DNA of 64,000 nucleotides from SZUA-592 sp041556555 (GCA_041556555.1 JBFFIE010000002.1:62001-126000); one strand, 5' to 3'. Shown: positions 44,366-53,681, counted from the stretch's first letter. The notes: generated by a model from the letters alone, not told the origin. Translations and numbers: made by a program.

Positions 44366-46045
44366 ATGGCCTCAGATACACGATTCCGCACCTGTCCGAC
44401 AACCGGCCTTCGAATTCATTTGCCAGCTGAAAAACTGATTAAGGCCAATGCAGTTGTAGCTGTTGTTTTCCTTGCCATAGGCGGTTTATTTGGATTGATG
44501 GTTGCACTTACGCGATGGCCGGCAGTTCACTTGCTGCCAGCTGACTGGTTTTATCTGGCTCTGACAGCACATGGTCTTGATGTATTACTGGTATGGATCA
44601 TTTTCTTCGAGATGGCCATACTTTATTTTGCTTCCGCCATACTGCTGAATTCGAGGATTGCTGCGCCTAAGGTCGCATGGACTGGATTCTGGCTCATGTT
44701 GATCGGTGCTGTTATTACAAATATTGCAGTTCTGCAGGGTAAATCCAGTGTAATGTTCACTTCTTACGTTCCCATGCAGGCGGAACCGCATTTTTATCTC
44801 GGAATTATTCTCTTTGCTGTGGGGGCGTTGCTTGGTTGTTGTGTTTTTTTCGGGACACTGGTTATTGCCAAGGAGGAAAATACCTACCAGGGCTCTATAC
44901 CGCTGGTTACTTTTGGCGCATTGACAGCAGCAATTATTGCGGTTTTTACTATTGCATCAGGCGCCATTATTTTAATACCCACATTATTATGGTCACTGGG
45001 TATTGTCAGTAATATTGATCCATTAATGTACAAGGCGGTGTGGTGGGCCATGGGGCATTCATCACAGCAGATAAATGTTTCCGCGCATGTGGCGGTCTGG
45101 TATGCCATAGCAGCTATTGTACTTGGTGCAAAACCTATTTCAGAAAAAGTCAGCAGAATGGCATTTTTAATGTACATACTCTTTTTGCAACTGGCGAGTG
45201 CACACCATTTGCTTGTAGAACCCGGTATCAGTTCCGAATGGAAAATATTCAATACCAGTTATGCCATGTATCTCGCCGTTCTGGGTAGCATGATTCACGG
45301 AATGACAGTACCGGGATCGATCGAGGCAGCACAGCGGGCAAAAGGTTATACAAAAGGTTTGTTTGAATGGTTGAAAAAGGCACCTTGGGGAAATCCCGCT
45401 TTTTCAGGGATGTTTCTTTCTCTAATAATGTTCGGATTTATCGGCGGTATATCAGGAGTTGTTCTTGGAACTGAGCAAATCAACCTGATTATGCATAATA
45501 CCCTGTATGTACCTGGGCATTTTCATGGCACAGTCGTAGCCGGAACAACACTCGCATTCATGGCAATCACTTATCTGCTTGTCCCCTTGATTTTTCAACG
45601 TGAACTGATTTGGCTAAAACTGGCTAAATTACAACCTTACCTGTTTGGCATTGGTGTCGCAGGAATTTCCCTGTTCATGATGGGTGCTGGAACGCTTGGT
45701 GTGGCGAGGCGGCATTGGGATATCACATTCACCGATGCTGTATTGAAGTTTGACTATCCCGGCACCGCATTCCTCATGATGGGCCTGAATGGTATTTTTG
45801 CATTGCTTGCAGCGCTTGGCGGTATTCTCTATATTCTGATCATTGTTGGTTCGATACTGTTCGGAAAGAAAATAGATAGTAGCTTCGAGGAAAAGAAACC
45901 TGCTGCAGTTGTCGGACAGTACGGAAGCGCAAAAACACTGGCAATACCCGGCACTGTATTCCTAGTGGCAACATTTTTTACAGCTTTTGTCCTCTATTAT
46001 TTCGTAAACTGGAAATATCTTGCAGAGGTCTGGCCACTCAGATAG
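44366..46045 (+). CDS. Heme-copper oxidase subunit I, eNOR-like nitric oxide reductase
   Basis: A 559-residue, 12-14 helix heme-copper protein. Low-spin heme ligands are His69 (TAHGLD) and His387, high-spin heme ligand His385 (GHFHGTVVAG), and metal-site ligands His231 and His280-His281 (SAHHLL). The residue at His231+4, where oxygen reductases have the cross-linked Tyr, is Gln235 (GHSSQQIN). This strongly argues against a normal O2 reductase and matches eNOR, an NO-reducing family related to B-type oxidases. Neighbouring nirS gives the NO source. NO reduction itself is not proven by sequence. No norCB is seen. Confidence 0.78.
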   Translation: MASDTRFRTCPTTGLRIHLPAEKLIKANAVVAVVFLAIGGLFGLMVALTRWPAVHLLPADWFYLALTAHGLDVLLVWIIFFEMAILYFASAILLNSRIAAPKVAWTGFWLMLIGAVITNIAVLQGKSSVMFTSYVPMQAEPHFYLGIILFAVGALLGCCVFFGTLVIAKEENTYQGSIPLVTFGALTAAIIAVFTIASGAIILIPTLLWSLGIVSNIDPLMYKAVWWAMGHSSQQINVSAHVAVWYAIAAIVLGAKPISEKVSRMAFLMYILFLQLASAHHLLVEPGISSEWKIFNTSYAMYLAVLGSMIHGMTVPGSIEAAQRAKGYTKGLFEWLKKAPWGNPAFSGMFLSLIMFGFIGGISGVVLGTEQINLIMHNTLYVPGHFHGTVVAGTTLAFMAITYLLVPLIFQRELIWLKLAKLQPYLFGIGVAGISLFMMGAGTLGVARRHWDITFTDAVLKFDYPGTAFLMMGLNGIFALLAALGGILYILIIVGSILFGKKIDSSFEEKKPAAVVGQYGSAKTLAIPGTVFLVATFFTAFVLYYFVNWKYLAEVWPLR

Positions 46046-46074
46046 CAGTAGTTTATTTTTTATGACTCAACCTG

Positions 46075-46965
46075 ATGCGGGTGATTTCAAAAGGTATCTA
46101 TAAAAAACGGAGTATTGGCTCAGTATCATTTCAATCTATCCGCCGTTTTACTGGTTACATTATAATCTTCATTGCTTCTTTACCATCAATGGTATACAGC
46201 AATGAATCCGAATCCCACAGAAATAAGATTAGCCTATCAGACTTCGACAATGAACAGGCATTGGCTTACAGCCAGTCTGTTATAGGTAAAACAATTGCTG
46301 ATTACCAACTGACAGATCAAAATGGAAATACTGTAAATATTGCGAATTACTATATTGAAAAACCAGTAATTGTTAGTTTCATATACACCAGCTGTCATCA
46401 TACATGTCCTGTTTTAACAACAAATCTTCATAAAACCGTTGAAATTGCACAACAGGCACTCGGTAAAGACAGCTTTACCGTTTTAACAATAGGATTTGAT
46501 GCAGGCATTGATACTCCGCACCGAATGAAATCATTTGCTGCTGAAAGAGGTATCAATGACAGAAACTGGCACTTCCTGAGTGCTGACACCGAAACAATAG
46601 AAAATATTACCCGTGATATGGGCTTTATATTCTTTACTTCTGCAAAAGGATTTGACCATCTGGCCCAAACAACAATTATAGATAGAAAGGGACGCGTTTA
46701 CAGGCAGATTTATGGTGCATCATTCCCGCCTCCTGCGCTAATTGAACCATTAAAAGAAATCATGTATGAAGGTGGTAATTTTTTACCAACGAATATCTCT
46801 GAATGGATGAATAATATCCGCTTATTCTGTACTATCTATGATCCCTCTTCAGGCAGATACAGTTTTGATTACTCAATTTTTATTGCGCTCATTACCGGCT
46901 TCATTTCATTAGGCGCACTACTGCTTTTCCTTGTTCATCTCTGGCGCACAAATAGGGCCAGCTGA
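46075..46965 (+). CDS. SCO1/SenC copper chaperone
   Basis: A 296-residue membrane-tethered thioredoxin-like protein. After an N-terminal helix it has the copper motif CHHTC in YTSCHHTCPVL and the third ligand His in GFDHLAQTTII, then a C-terminal membrane helix. SCO proteins deliver copper to the CuA site of subunit II, so it almost certainly matures the partner at 43816. Gene order within an anaerobic operon supports that. Confidence 0.9.
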   Translation: MRVISKGIYKKRSIGSVSFQSIRRFTGYIIIFIASLPSMVYSNESESHRNKISLSDFDNEQALAYSQSVIGKTIADYQLTDQNGNTVNIANYYIEKPVIVSFIYTSCHHTCPVLTTNLHKTVEIAQQALGKDSFTVLTIGFDAGIDTPHRMKSFAAERGINDRNWHFLSADTETIENITRDMGFIFFTSAKGFDHLAQTTIIDRKGRVYRQIYGASFPPPALIEPLKEIMYEGGNFLPTNISEWMNNIRLFCTIYDPSSGRYSFDYSIFIALITGFISLGALLLFLVHLWRTNRAS

Positions 46966-46998
46966 CACAGAAATTATCAATTTCTGTTTCATATATTT

Positions 46999-48531
46999 AT
47001 GAAAAAATACCTGAGACAAATGTTCGAAAAAGCAGATGATTTCTTCAATGCAGGATTCTCTACAGCATGTAATCCCATGATTCAATTGGGTGCCATGGGT
47101 TGGTTTTTTTACTGGATAGTTGTTGTTAGTGGTATATATCTATATATCTTTTTTGATACAGGTGTAACTGAAGCATATGAATCCATCGAATACCTGACCA
47201 ATGTGCAATGGTATGCCGGTGGTGTAATGCGAAGTTTTCATCGCTATGCATCAGATGCCCTGGTAATTGTTATTTTACTGCACTCGCTTCGTGAATATTC
47301 CCTTGACCGCTTTCACGGTCCCCGCGGCTTTATATGGATTATCGGTGTCATGGCTCTGTTGCTTTTATATGCAAGTGGCATTACTGGATACTGGATTGTG
47401 TGGGACAGACTTGCCCAGTATATCGCAATATCAACATCAGAATGGCTAGATGATCTTCCATTCTTTGGTGAATCCATCGCCAGAAATTTCCTGGATGATA
47501 CCACCCTGAGCGACCGGTTTTTTACACTGTTTATATTTATCCATATTGCCGTCCCCCTGATCCTTTTGCTATTCATGTGGATTCATGTACAACGGATAAC
47601 AATGCCGAAAACATCTCCTCCTGTGAAACTTGCCACAGGTACCCTGATAATGCTGTTATGTTTGTCGCTCATTTATCCTGCAACCAGTCAGGGTCCTGCT
47701 GAACTTGACCAGGCAATTACAATCATAGAACTGGATTGGTACTACATGTTTTTTTATCCGCTATTGGATGAATTTCCGGGAATATATATTTGGATTTCTG
47801 TTTTGATTTTGACCCTGATATTGGTTTGCATGCCATGGTTTGGCAAGACTGAAGGATTATCTATTGCAAAGGTTGAACTGGATAATTGTAATGGTTGTGG
47901 TCGCTGTGTAGTCGATTGTCCATATAACGCGGTGAGTCTGGAATCACGTACTGATGGTCTTCCTTATACGAATCAGGCGGTAGTCGATCCGGAACTGTGT
48001 GTAAGCTGCGGAATATGCGTCGGGGCATGTCCTACTGCTATGCCTTTCAGACGAAAAAGTGAACTGGTTCCAGGTATTGAGTTACCCGATTTTTCAGTTA
48101 ACCAGCTCAGGGATAATATTATTAATGCCACTGAAAACATGAAAGACCGTAACAATATCATTGTCTTCACATGCAATTATGGCCCTGAGGCAAATATAAT
48201 TAATATCCCTAATACAACAGTACTTTCAATACCGTGTATAGGCATGCTTCCCCCCTCATTTATAGATTTCATTCTCAGCCGTAATATTGCCGATGGATTA
48301 TTCCTGACCGGATGCAAAGCAGGTAGCTGTTATCACAGATTCGGTATCAACTGGACAGAGCAACGGATCGCCGGCGAACGCGATCCTTTTTTACGTGACA
48401 GGGTTCCACGGGAAAGAATAAGTTGTTACTGGGCCGGGAAGATTAACAGGAAACAACTTTTACAGGAAATTACCCGTTTTCGGGAAAAACTGGTTTCACA
48501 AAACACAGAAAAAACTGTACTGAAAAATTAA
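46999..48531 (+). CDS. Cytochrome b/ferredoxin/MvhD fusion protein
   Basis: A 510-residue fusion. Residues 1-280 are a cytochrome b6-like membrane domain with two His pairs spaced by 13: His81/His95 and His182/His196, so two b hemes are expected. Residues 295-350 carry two [4Fe-4S] clusters: CNGCGRCVVDC and CVSCGICVGAC. Residues 387-500 resemble MvhD/FrhD of hydrogenase/heterodisulfide reductase complexes, with Cys at 392, 413, 439, 444 and 476. No Rieske or cytochrome c1 partner is present. It may oxidise quinol or exchange electrons with a soluble iron-sulfur partner. The overall function is unknown to me. Confidence 0.8.
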   Translation: MKKYLRQMFEKADDFFNAGFSTACNPMIQLGAMGWFFYWIVVVSGIYLYIFFDTGVTEAYESIEYLTNVQWYAGGVMRSFHRYASDALVIVILLHSLREYSLDRFHGPRGFIWIIGVMALLLLYASGITGYWIVWDRLAQYIAISTSEWLDDLPFFGESIARNFLDDTTLSDRFFTLFIFIHIAVPLILLLFMWIHVQRITMPKTSPPVKLATGTLIMLLCLSLIYPATSQGPAELDQAITIIELDWYYMFFYPLLDEFPGIYIWISVLILTLILVCMPWFGKTEGLSIAKVELDNCNGCGRCVVDCPYNAVSLESRTDGLPYTNQAVVDPELCVSCGICVGACPTAMPFRRKSELVPGIELPDFSVNQLRDNIINATENMKDRNNIIVFTCNYGPEANIINIPNTTVLSIPCIGMLPPSFIDFILSRNIADGLFLTGCKAGSCYHRFGINWTEQRIAGERDPFLRDRVPRERISCYWAGKINRKQLLQEITRFREKLVSQNTEKTVLKN

Positions 48532-48553
48532 TCGTGAAAACCGGCTATTTGCC

Positions 48554-49057
48554 ATGAATACAGCTAAAAACATTATCATTCAGATAGCTGCCTATATCTC
48601 TTTTGCTGTATTTATTGGATATTTCTCATCCAATCCTGGATATATACATCTTGATCCTGACATGGCTTTACTCAAGATAAGTTTCAGTCACGCAGGGCAA
48701 AGAAAGGAAGAATGTCGGCGATTGACGCAGGAAGAGCTGGAGGCATTGGCTCCAAACATGAGGAGACCGCTCGAATGCAGTCGTGAACGTGTACCAATTC
48801 TCGTTGAAGTTTTACTGGATGGAAAAATCCTATACAAAGAATATATTCCTCCCTCAGGTTTATCACATGATGGTACCTCGACAGTATATGAACGCTTCAG
48901 GGTAACACCTGGTCAACATAAATTGGTTACAAGAATGCGTGATAGTCGTGAAAATGAAGGATTTGATTTTGAACGTTCAGCTGATATCGAATTAAAACCG
49001 GGACAAAATTTCGTAATCGATTTTAACAAGGAATCCGGTGGCTTCGTATTTTTATAA
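48554..49057 (+). CDS. Membrane-anchored protein of unknown function
   Basis: A 167-residue protein with an N-terminal membrane anchor (IIIQIAAYISFAVFIGYFSS) and a beta-rich domain that looks periplasmic, containing ISFSHAGQRKEECRRLTQEEL and a Cys pair (residues 54 and 75 region). No recognised fold was assigned. It lies 22 bases after the fusion gene, so it probably belongs to the same operon and may help assemble or dock the complex. Identity is open. Confidence 0.65.
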   Translation: MNTAKNIIIQIAAYISFAVFIGYFSSNPGYIHLDPDMALLKISFSHAGQRKEECRRLTQEELEALAPNMRRPLECSRERVPILVEVLLDGKILYKEYIPPSGLSHDGTSTVYERFRVTPGQHKLVTRMRDSRENEGFDFERSADIELKPGQNFVIDFNKESGGFVFL

Positions 49058-49094
49058 ATATATATGCGGTTCAAATAAAAGGTAGGTGACTGAT

Positions 49095-49490
49095 ATGCAA
49101 CTTCTGGAATGGAAAGATGAATTTTCACTTGGTATTCCGGAAATAGACTTTGAACATCGTGAATTAATTCAATTGATAAACCAGATGCTTGTCAAGATAT
49201 ATGAATCCGAAGGAACTGAAAATACATCAGAATATCTTGGCGAAATATATGCCCGCATCGCTTTGCATTTTGCCCTGGAAGAAAAAATCATGCGAGAAAG
49301 GAATTACGATCATCTGGAAGATCACAAGTCAGATCACGATAAATTGCTTAATGAAATACGGGATATCATGGATAATTACAGTGATATAACGGAAATTGAC
49401 ACTGATAAATTTGTTAATGAACTCACTCACTGGTTTACTGATCATTTCAGTACCAGAGATGCGAGATTACACAGATACCTGGATATGTAA
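49095..49490 (+). CDS. Bacteriohemerythrin
   Basis: A 131-residue hemerythrin-like di-iron protein. Ligand motifs include FEHRELI (normally QH), HFALEEKIM, HLEDHKSDHD and HWFTDHFSTRD, giving the usual seven ligands of His, Glu and Asp. Bacterial hemerythrins bind O2 or NO. In this operon it may scavenge or sense NO or O2, which is inferred from context. The ATG at 49095 has AGGTG ahead; a GTG at 49086 is possible. Confidence 0.88.
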   Translation: MQLLEWKDEFSLGIPEIDFEHRELIQLINQMLVKIYESEGTENTSEYLGEIYARIALHFALEEKIMRERNYDHLEDHKSDHDKLLNEIRDIMDNYSDITEIDTDKFVNELTHWFTDHFSTRDARLHRYLDM

Positions 49491-49562
49491 CCGGGCTATT
49501 TTGGACGTTAAATGCATCAGCTGATTACTGTTTGAATTAACTAACTGAAGGAGGACAGCACA

Positions 49563-49868
49563 ATGAAAAATGTGTTTAAAATATTATTAACAGTAATTTT
49601 GTCGGGATTCGTATCTATTGCTATTGCAGAGGGAGATGCGGCAGCTGGCAAGGAAAAATCATCAAACTGCGCGGCCTGCCACGGGGCGGATGGTATCAGC
49701 CCGAATGATTTGTGGCCGAATCTGGCAGGGCAGAAATTCGGTTATCTTGTCAAGCAACTGAAAGCCTTTCGTGAAAAATCACGATCCGACCCCATGATGT
49801 CACCCATGGCTGCGAATCTCACGGATGAGGACATCAATGATTTGGCAGCATATTACAGCGGCTTATAG
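49563..49868 (+). CDS. Periplasmic monoheme cytochrome c (c4-half/c553 type)
   Basis: A 101-residue cytochrome c with a signal peptide, heme site CAACH and Met ligand in MMSPMAANL. The sequence resembles one half of the diheme cytochrome c4 encoded at 5879. A strong AAGGAGG site precedes it. It ends the plus-strand block, next to nirN. As no nirM is present, it is the best candidate for the electron donor to NirS and to the CuA subunit. Confidence 0.9.
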   Translation: MKNVFKILLTVILSGFVSIAIAEGDAAAGKEKSSNCAACHGADGISPNDLWPNLAGQKFGYLVKQLKAFREKSRSDPMMSPMAANLTDEDINDLAAYYSGL

Positions 49869-49955
49869 CCGGGATCTATCCGAAAAAACTGCTGTCCGGG
49901 TGTCATCAACTATTGCCGCCCGGACATCAGGCCGCATTTATGTACCGGGATGAGG

Positions 49956-51563
49956 TTAATGGCTAGTGCCACTTGATCCATGGATCTTGTTATATACGTT
50001 ATATTTTCCGGAAGGTTTTTTCATGGGAATTCTTTTTACTTCATCCAATGTGTTGGAATCATACACAACGAGTGCGCCATCATCTTCCCAGATACTCAGC
50101 AAGGCGTATCTTCCATCCTTTGTAAATTCAACATGAGCCGATGTCTTGCCTGGAGCAGGTCTCAGGGTTGCAACAATTTCCAGGGTGGCTTTATCAATTA
50201 CATGGACAGCGTCCTTATCCGGACCAAAAAATACATCAACCCATCCATAGGGTGAATTTTCGTGCGAACGCATGAAAAATCCCGGCCCCAGCGTTTTTAT
50301 CTCCCTGATGATTTTCCAGGTTGATTGATCAATGATACTGACCAGGCCTTCTTTCATATTTGGAGTAGCCAGTACAGTTTTACCCCGGTATTCCCAGCTA
50401 ATGCCTGACCCCAAGTGTGGTAATCCCGAGAAGTCAAGCTCGGCTATCTTCTTGCCGACAATCAGATTGACAACTTGGCCGTTTTTTGCATTTCGTGCTG
50501 TTCCGACAAGATTGTTATATTCTGCATCAAAGAAGAAATCGTCCAGATAATCATCCAGATGTATGCGGCGAATGGGAAACGGCATATCCGCTGCTATTCC
50601 TTCCTGGTAACGATAATCATGCACCATGCCGGTATATACCGGTTCCTGCTTTTCTTCATAAAAAATTTCCCAGATTTCGGGGATGTCTTTCAATGCAACA
50701 ATAAAACTGCCTCTTGGGGGTGCATCATATACTGCACTGACACGTGAGCTTTTGCCTGATTCGTTCTCAACAGGAATGACTTTTATCGGTGAGAGATTTT
50801 CGGCATCAAGGATTACAAGCGTGTGCGGAAGATAATTGCCGGCCAGTACATACCTGCCATCATTCGAAACGGCGATATTACGGGTATTTATTCCGACCCT
50901 GATTTCAGCGGTATATTTCAGGTTATACAGATCAAACCTGGATACCCATCCGTCTCTTGAAGCAAAATAAACATATCGACCATCAGGTGAATATTTCGGC
51001 CCTCCATGTAAAGCCCGTCGTGACTTGAATCTGTGTATTGGTTCGAGGCGGTCACCATCAAGAATAGATACATGATGATCGCCTTTTTCAACGACAACAA
51101 ACAGGTTCAGGGGATCGGCATCGAACAGCGGTTTATCACTGGATATATCATTTTTTCGCTTGATAATATGTGTATTTTTTATTTCCTCGATATTCCAGAT
51201 CGGTACTTTGGTCAGCGGGGTGTAAATATAATCAACCAGTAATTCTATTTGCCTGTCATTGAGCTTTTCCCGGTAAGCTGGCATCTGGGTCGCGGCAAGT
51301 CCGTTACTGATCGAATCATAGGCCGCCGCTTTTTTCAGGCGTGCCAGATTCTCCGGCAACAATGCTGGCCCTGTTCCTCCAAGACGACCAGCACCGTGAC
51401 AGGCCGCGCAGTGCTGTTTATATAAGCTGTCTGCCTGTATTTGAGTTTCGGCAAGGCAAACCCTGCTCATTGTTGCCAGGATTAGAACAACTATTGCAAC
51501 TGGTTTGTTTCTATACAATTGCTGTATCAATATCGCGGTTGTTATGACTGATTCCCGTGTCAT
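49956..51563 (-). CDS. nirN: NirN, heme d1 biosynthesis dehydrogenase
   Basis: A 535-residue relative of cytochrome cd1: signal peptide, an N-terminal c-type heme domain (HCAACHG), and an eight-bladed propeller with the YSPDGRYVYFASRDG blade. NirN performs the last oxidation of dihydro-heme d1 to heme d1 before transfer to NirS. The C-terminal SGKYNVYNKIH is near-identical to the nirS end. The start could be the ATG at 51563 or a TTG at 51518 nearer the signal peptide. The gene is the last of the nir run. Confidence 0.9.
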   Translation of the reverse strand: MTRESVITTAILIQQLYRNKPVAIVVLILATMSRVCLAETQIQADSLYKQHCAACHGAGRLGGTGPALLPENLARLKKAAAYDSISNGLAATQMPAYREKLNDRQIELLVDYIYTPLTKVPIWNIEEIKNTHIIKRKNDISSDKPLFDADPLNLFVVVEKGDHHVSILDGDRLEPIHRFKSRRALHGGPKYSPDGRYVYFASRDGWVSRFDLYNLKYTAEIRVGINTRNIAVSNDGRYVLAGNYLPHTLVILDAENLSPIKVIPVENESGKSSRVSAVYDAPPRGSFIVALKDIPEIWEIFYEEKQEPVYTGMVHDYRYQEGIAADMPFPIRRIHLDDYLDDFFFDAEYNNLVGTARNAKNGQVVNLIVGKKIAELDFSGLPHLGSGISWEYRGKTVLATPNMKEGLVSIIDQSTWKIIREIKTLGPGFFMRSHENSPYGWVDVFFGPDKDAVHVIDKATLEIVATLRPAPGKTSAHVEFTKDGRYALLSIWEDDGALVVYDSNTLDEVKRIPMKKPSGKYNVYNKIHGSSGTSH

Positions 51564-52701
51564 CTATACTGATTTCACTGTTTGTCAGATAACAGGCCGG
51601 GTCTTCCGCCCAGGGATCACCGGTCATCTGTAACGCCCTGATTCTTGTATTGCCTCCGCAGATATTAAAAAAGCAACAATGTCCGCAACGCCCGCTTATT
51701 TTTCTTGGTTTGTCTTTCAGGCCGGCCATAATCGGATCACTGGTATCCATCCATATTTCCGAAAATGGTCGTTGTTTTACATTACCAAGGTTATAGTGCC
51801 ACCAGAAGGTATCCGGATGGACATTCCCCAGATTATCAATATTTGCAATATTCACTCCTGAACTGTTACCACCCCATTGTTCCAGTCTGTTACGGATATA
51901 ATCTTCCTTTTCCGGAAAATGTTTTTTGACCCAGTACATGAAATATACGCCATCCGCGTCATTGTTACCCGATACATATTCACGATTTCGCCCTTCCTTG
52001 GTATCCTGCCAGCATTTACTGAATAATATATCTAGGGATTTTCTTGTAATTTTATGGGTAACATCGTCCTTGCGGTTCCGGTTACCGCGCCCCGCGTAAT
52101 TCAAATGTGACAGATAAAATTTATTAATATCCTCTGTATCCATGAGGGTAAGCAGATCGGACAATTCATTGTAATTATCCAGGGTCATTGTAAACCTGAG
52201 ACCCACCTTTATGCCGCTATCCCTGCATAATTTTACCGCTTTCATAGAGGCTTCAAATGCACCCGCCTTCCTCCGAAAATAGTCATGTGTTTCCTTCAAA
52301 CCATCGATACTGATTCCTACATAGTCATATTCAATATCAGCGATTTCCCTGATGTTGCTCTCACTTATTAGTGTCCCGTTGCTTGACAGCCCGACATAAA
52401 AACCCATTCGTTTCGCTCTTCTGGATATATCGAAAATGTGCGGGTGCAGGAGTGGTTCACCGCCTGAAAGGATGAGTACCGGAACACCAAACTCTTTCAA
52501 GTCATCCATGACCGCATGGATTTCCTTAATAGTCAATTCTCCCGGAAAATCATGATCTGCGGAAATTGAATAACAATGCTTGCAGGCAAGATTACAGCGG
52601 CGAATTAGATTCCATATTACAACCGGGCCGGAAGGTCTGGACCCCTGCCGCGGTGGTGCGGGATTCTCTATTTCCTTCATGTATTGTGAAATTCTGAACA
52701 T
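51511..52701 (-). CDS. nirJ: NirJ radical SAM protein for heme d1 synthesis
   Basis: A 396-residue radical SAM enzyme with the cluster motif CNLACKHC near residue 36 and an SPASM/twitch-like C-terminus with CGHCCFFNICGG and a final Cys at DPACYL. NirJ removes propionate side chains from the isobacteriochlorin precursor to give the keto groups of heme d1. It overlaps nirN at its 3' end. Confidence 0.93.
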   Translation of the reverse strand: MFRISQYMKEIENPAPPRQGSRPSGPVVIWNLIRRCNLACKHCYSISADHDFPGELTIKEIHAVMDDLKEFGVPVLILSGGEPLLHPHIFDISRRAKRMGFYVGLSSNGTLISESNIREIADIEYDYVGISIDGLKETHDYFRRKAGAFEASMKAVKLCRDSGIKVGLRFTMTLDNYNELSDLLTLMDTEDINKFYLSHLNYAGRGNRNRKDDVTHKITRKSLDILFSKCWQDTKEGRNREYVSGNNDADGVYFMYWVKKHFPEKEDYIRNRLEQWGGNSSGVNIANIDNLGNVHPDTFWWHYNLGNVKQRPFSEIWMDTSDPIMAGLKDKPRKISGRCGHCCFFNICGGNTRIRALQMTGDPWAEDPACYLTNSEISIDDTGISHNNRDIDTAIV

Positions 52702-52735
52702 ATTGCCTGTTATCTTTTTTGAATTGGTGACCGTC

Positions 52736-53221
52736 TTAAATTCTCAAACCAGTCTTTTTTAATAACCGGGTACTATACAAAACATCGTAACTCCGGGCTG
52801 CATCTCCCAGGATTTCCCTGATTTGATTGATATATTGATCCGTTGTGTGCTTATCACGGCCATGAATCATGGCAAACAAGTTATAGGGCCATTCCGGAAG
52901 ATGCCTTGGTCTTCGATAACAATGACTGACAAAATCCAGTTCACCAATTTTCGATCCCAGTTCCGATATTCTTTCATCCTCTATATCCCAGACTGTCATT
53001 CCATTTGCGCGGAAACCCAGGTTGTAATGATTTGGTACCACCCCGATTCTTCGGATAATACCCGATAACTGCATGGCCTTTATGCGCTCCATTACTGTCT
53101 TGACATCAACACCGACTTTTTCTGCGATGATGTGATAAGGACGTGCGCAAACTGGCAAGCCTTCTTGTGTATACTTTATGATCAGTCGATCAATAGTATT
53201 TGTCTGGTCCAGTTCAGGCAT
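52736..53221 (-). CDS. nirH: Siroheme decarboxylase subunit NirH
   Basis: A 161-residue Lrp/AsnC-fold protein with a helix-turn-helix-like start (RIKAMQLSGIIRRIGVV) and the CYRRPRHLPEWPYNLFAMIHG core of the NirL/NirH half. Together with partners it decarboxylates siroheme to didecarboxysiroheme (12,18-didecarboxysiroheme) on the way to heme d1. It overlaps nirG by 8 bases. Confidence 0.88.
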   Translation of the reverse strand: MPELDQTNTIDRLIIKYTQEGLPVCARPYHIIAEKVGVDVKTVMERIKAMQLSGIIRRIGVVPNHYNLGFRANGMTVWDIEDERISELGSKIGELDFVSHCYRRPRHLPEWPYNLFAMIHGRDKHTTDQYINQIREILGDAARSYDVLYSTRLLKKTGLRI

Positions 53222-53657
53222 TGAATCTCAATCCTACAAAATATTCATCCAGTTTTGGCATGTTATAAGCTTTATAACCGGTTTCTTCTTGTATGCTTTT
53301 GAGAAATGCTGGTAAATTCTTTTCAGAATCAATCGCCACCACAAACCATATGTTAAATTTATGATCACGCTCATAATTATGTGCCACTTCAGAATGTTCA
53401 TTAATAATAGATACCACACGCTCAACATCCTTTTCAGGGATCTGCATTGCGACTAGGCTGTAAACACCACCCATCTTCTCAACATTAAACATGGGGCCAA
53501 ACCTGCTCAAAATACCATCGTCGAGCAAAGCCTGGACACGACTTATGAGCTCTGATTCAGTCAACCCGAGGTTCTCAGAAACAACTTTGAAAGGACGTTC
53601 ACAAACCGGGAAGCCGGATTGAAGATAATTGATTATCTGTTTATCTTTGTAGTTCAT
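53214..53657 (-). CDS. nirG: Siroheme decarboxylase subunit NirG
   Basis: A 147-residue member of the same Lrp-like family, of the NirD/NirG half: HNYERDHKFNIWFVV is the marker segment. It sits between nirL and nirH, and pairs with the NirL/NirH half. Confidence 0.88.
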   Translation of the reverse strand: MNYKDKQIINYLQSGFPVCERPFKVVSENLGLTESELISRVQALLDDGILSRFGPMFNVEKMGGVYSLVAMQIPEKDVERVVSIINEHSEVAHNYERDHKFNIWFVVAIDSEKNLPAFLKSIQEETGYKAYNMPKLDEYFVGLRFNA

Positions 53658-53681
53658 AATTAGAACTTCATCCCGAAATTA

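Noticed and set aside
44366..46045. Ordinary cytochrome c oxidase (O2-reducing)
   Set aside because: The cross-linked Tyr position is Gln and the operon is FNR-boxed beside nirS, which argues for NO reduction.
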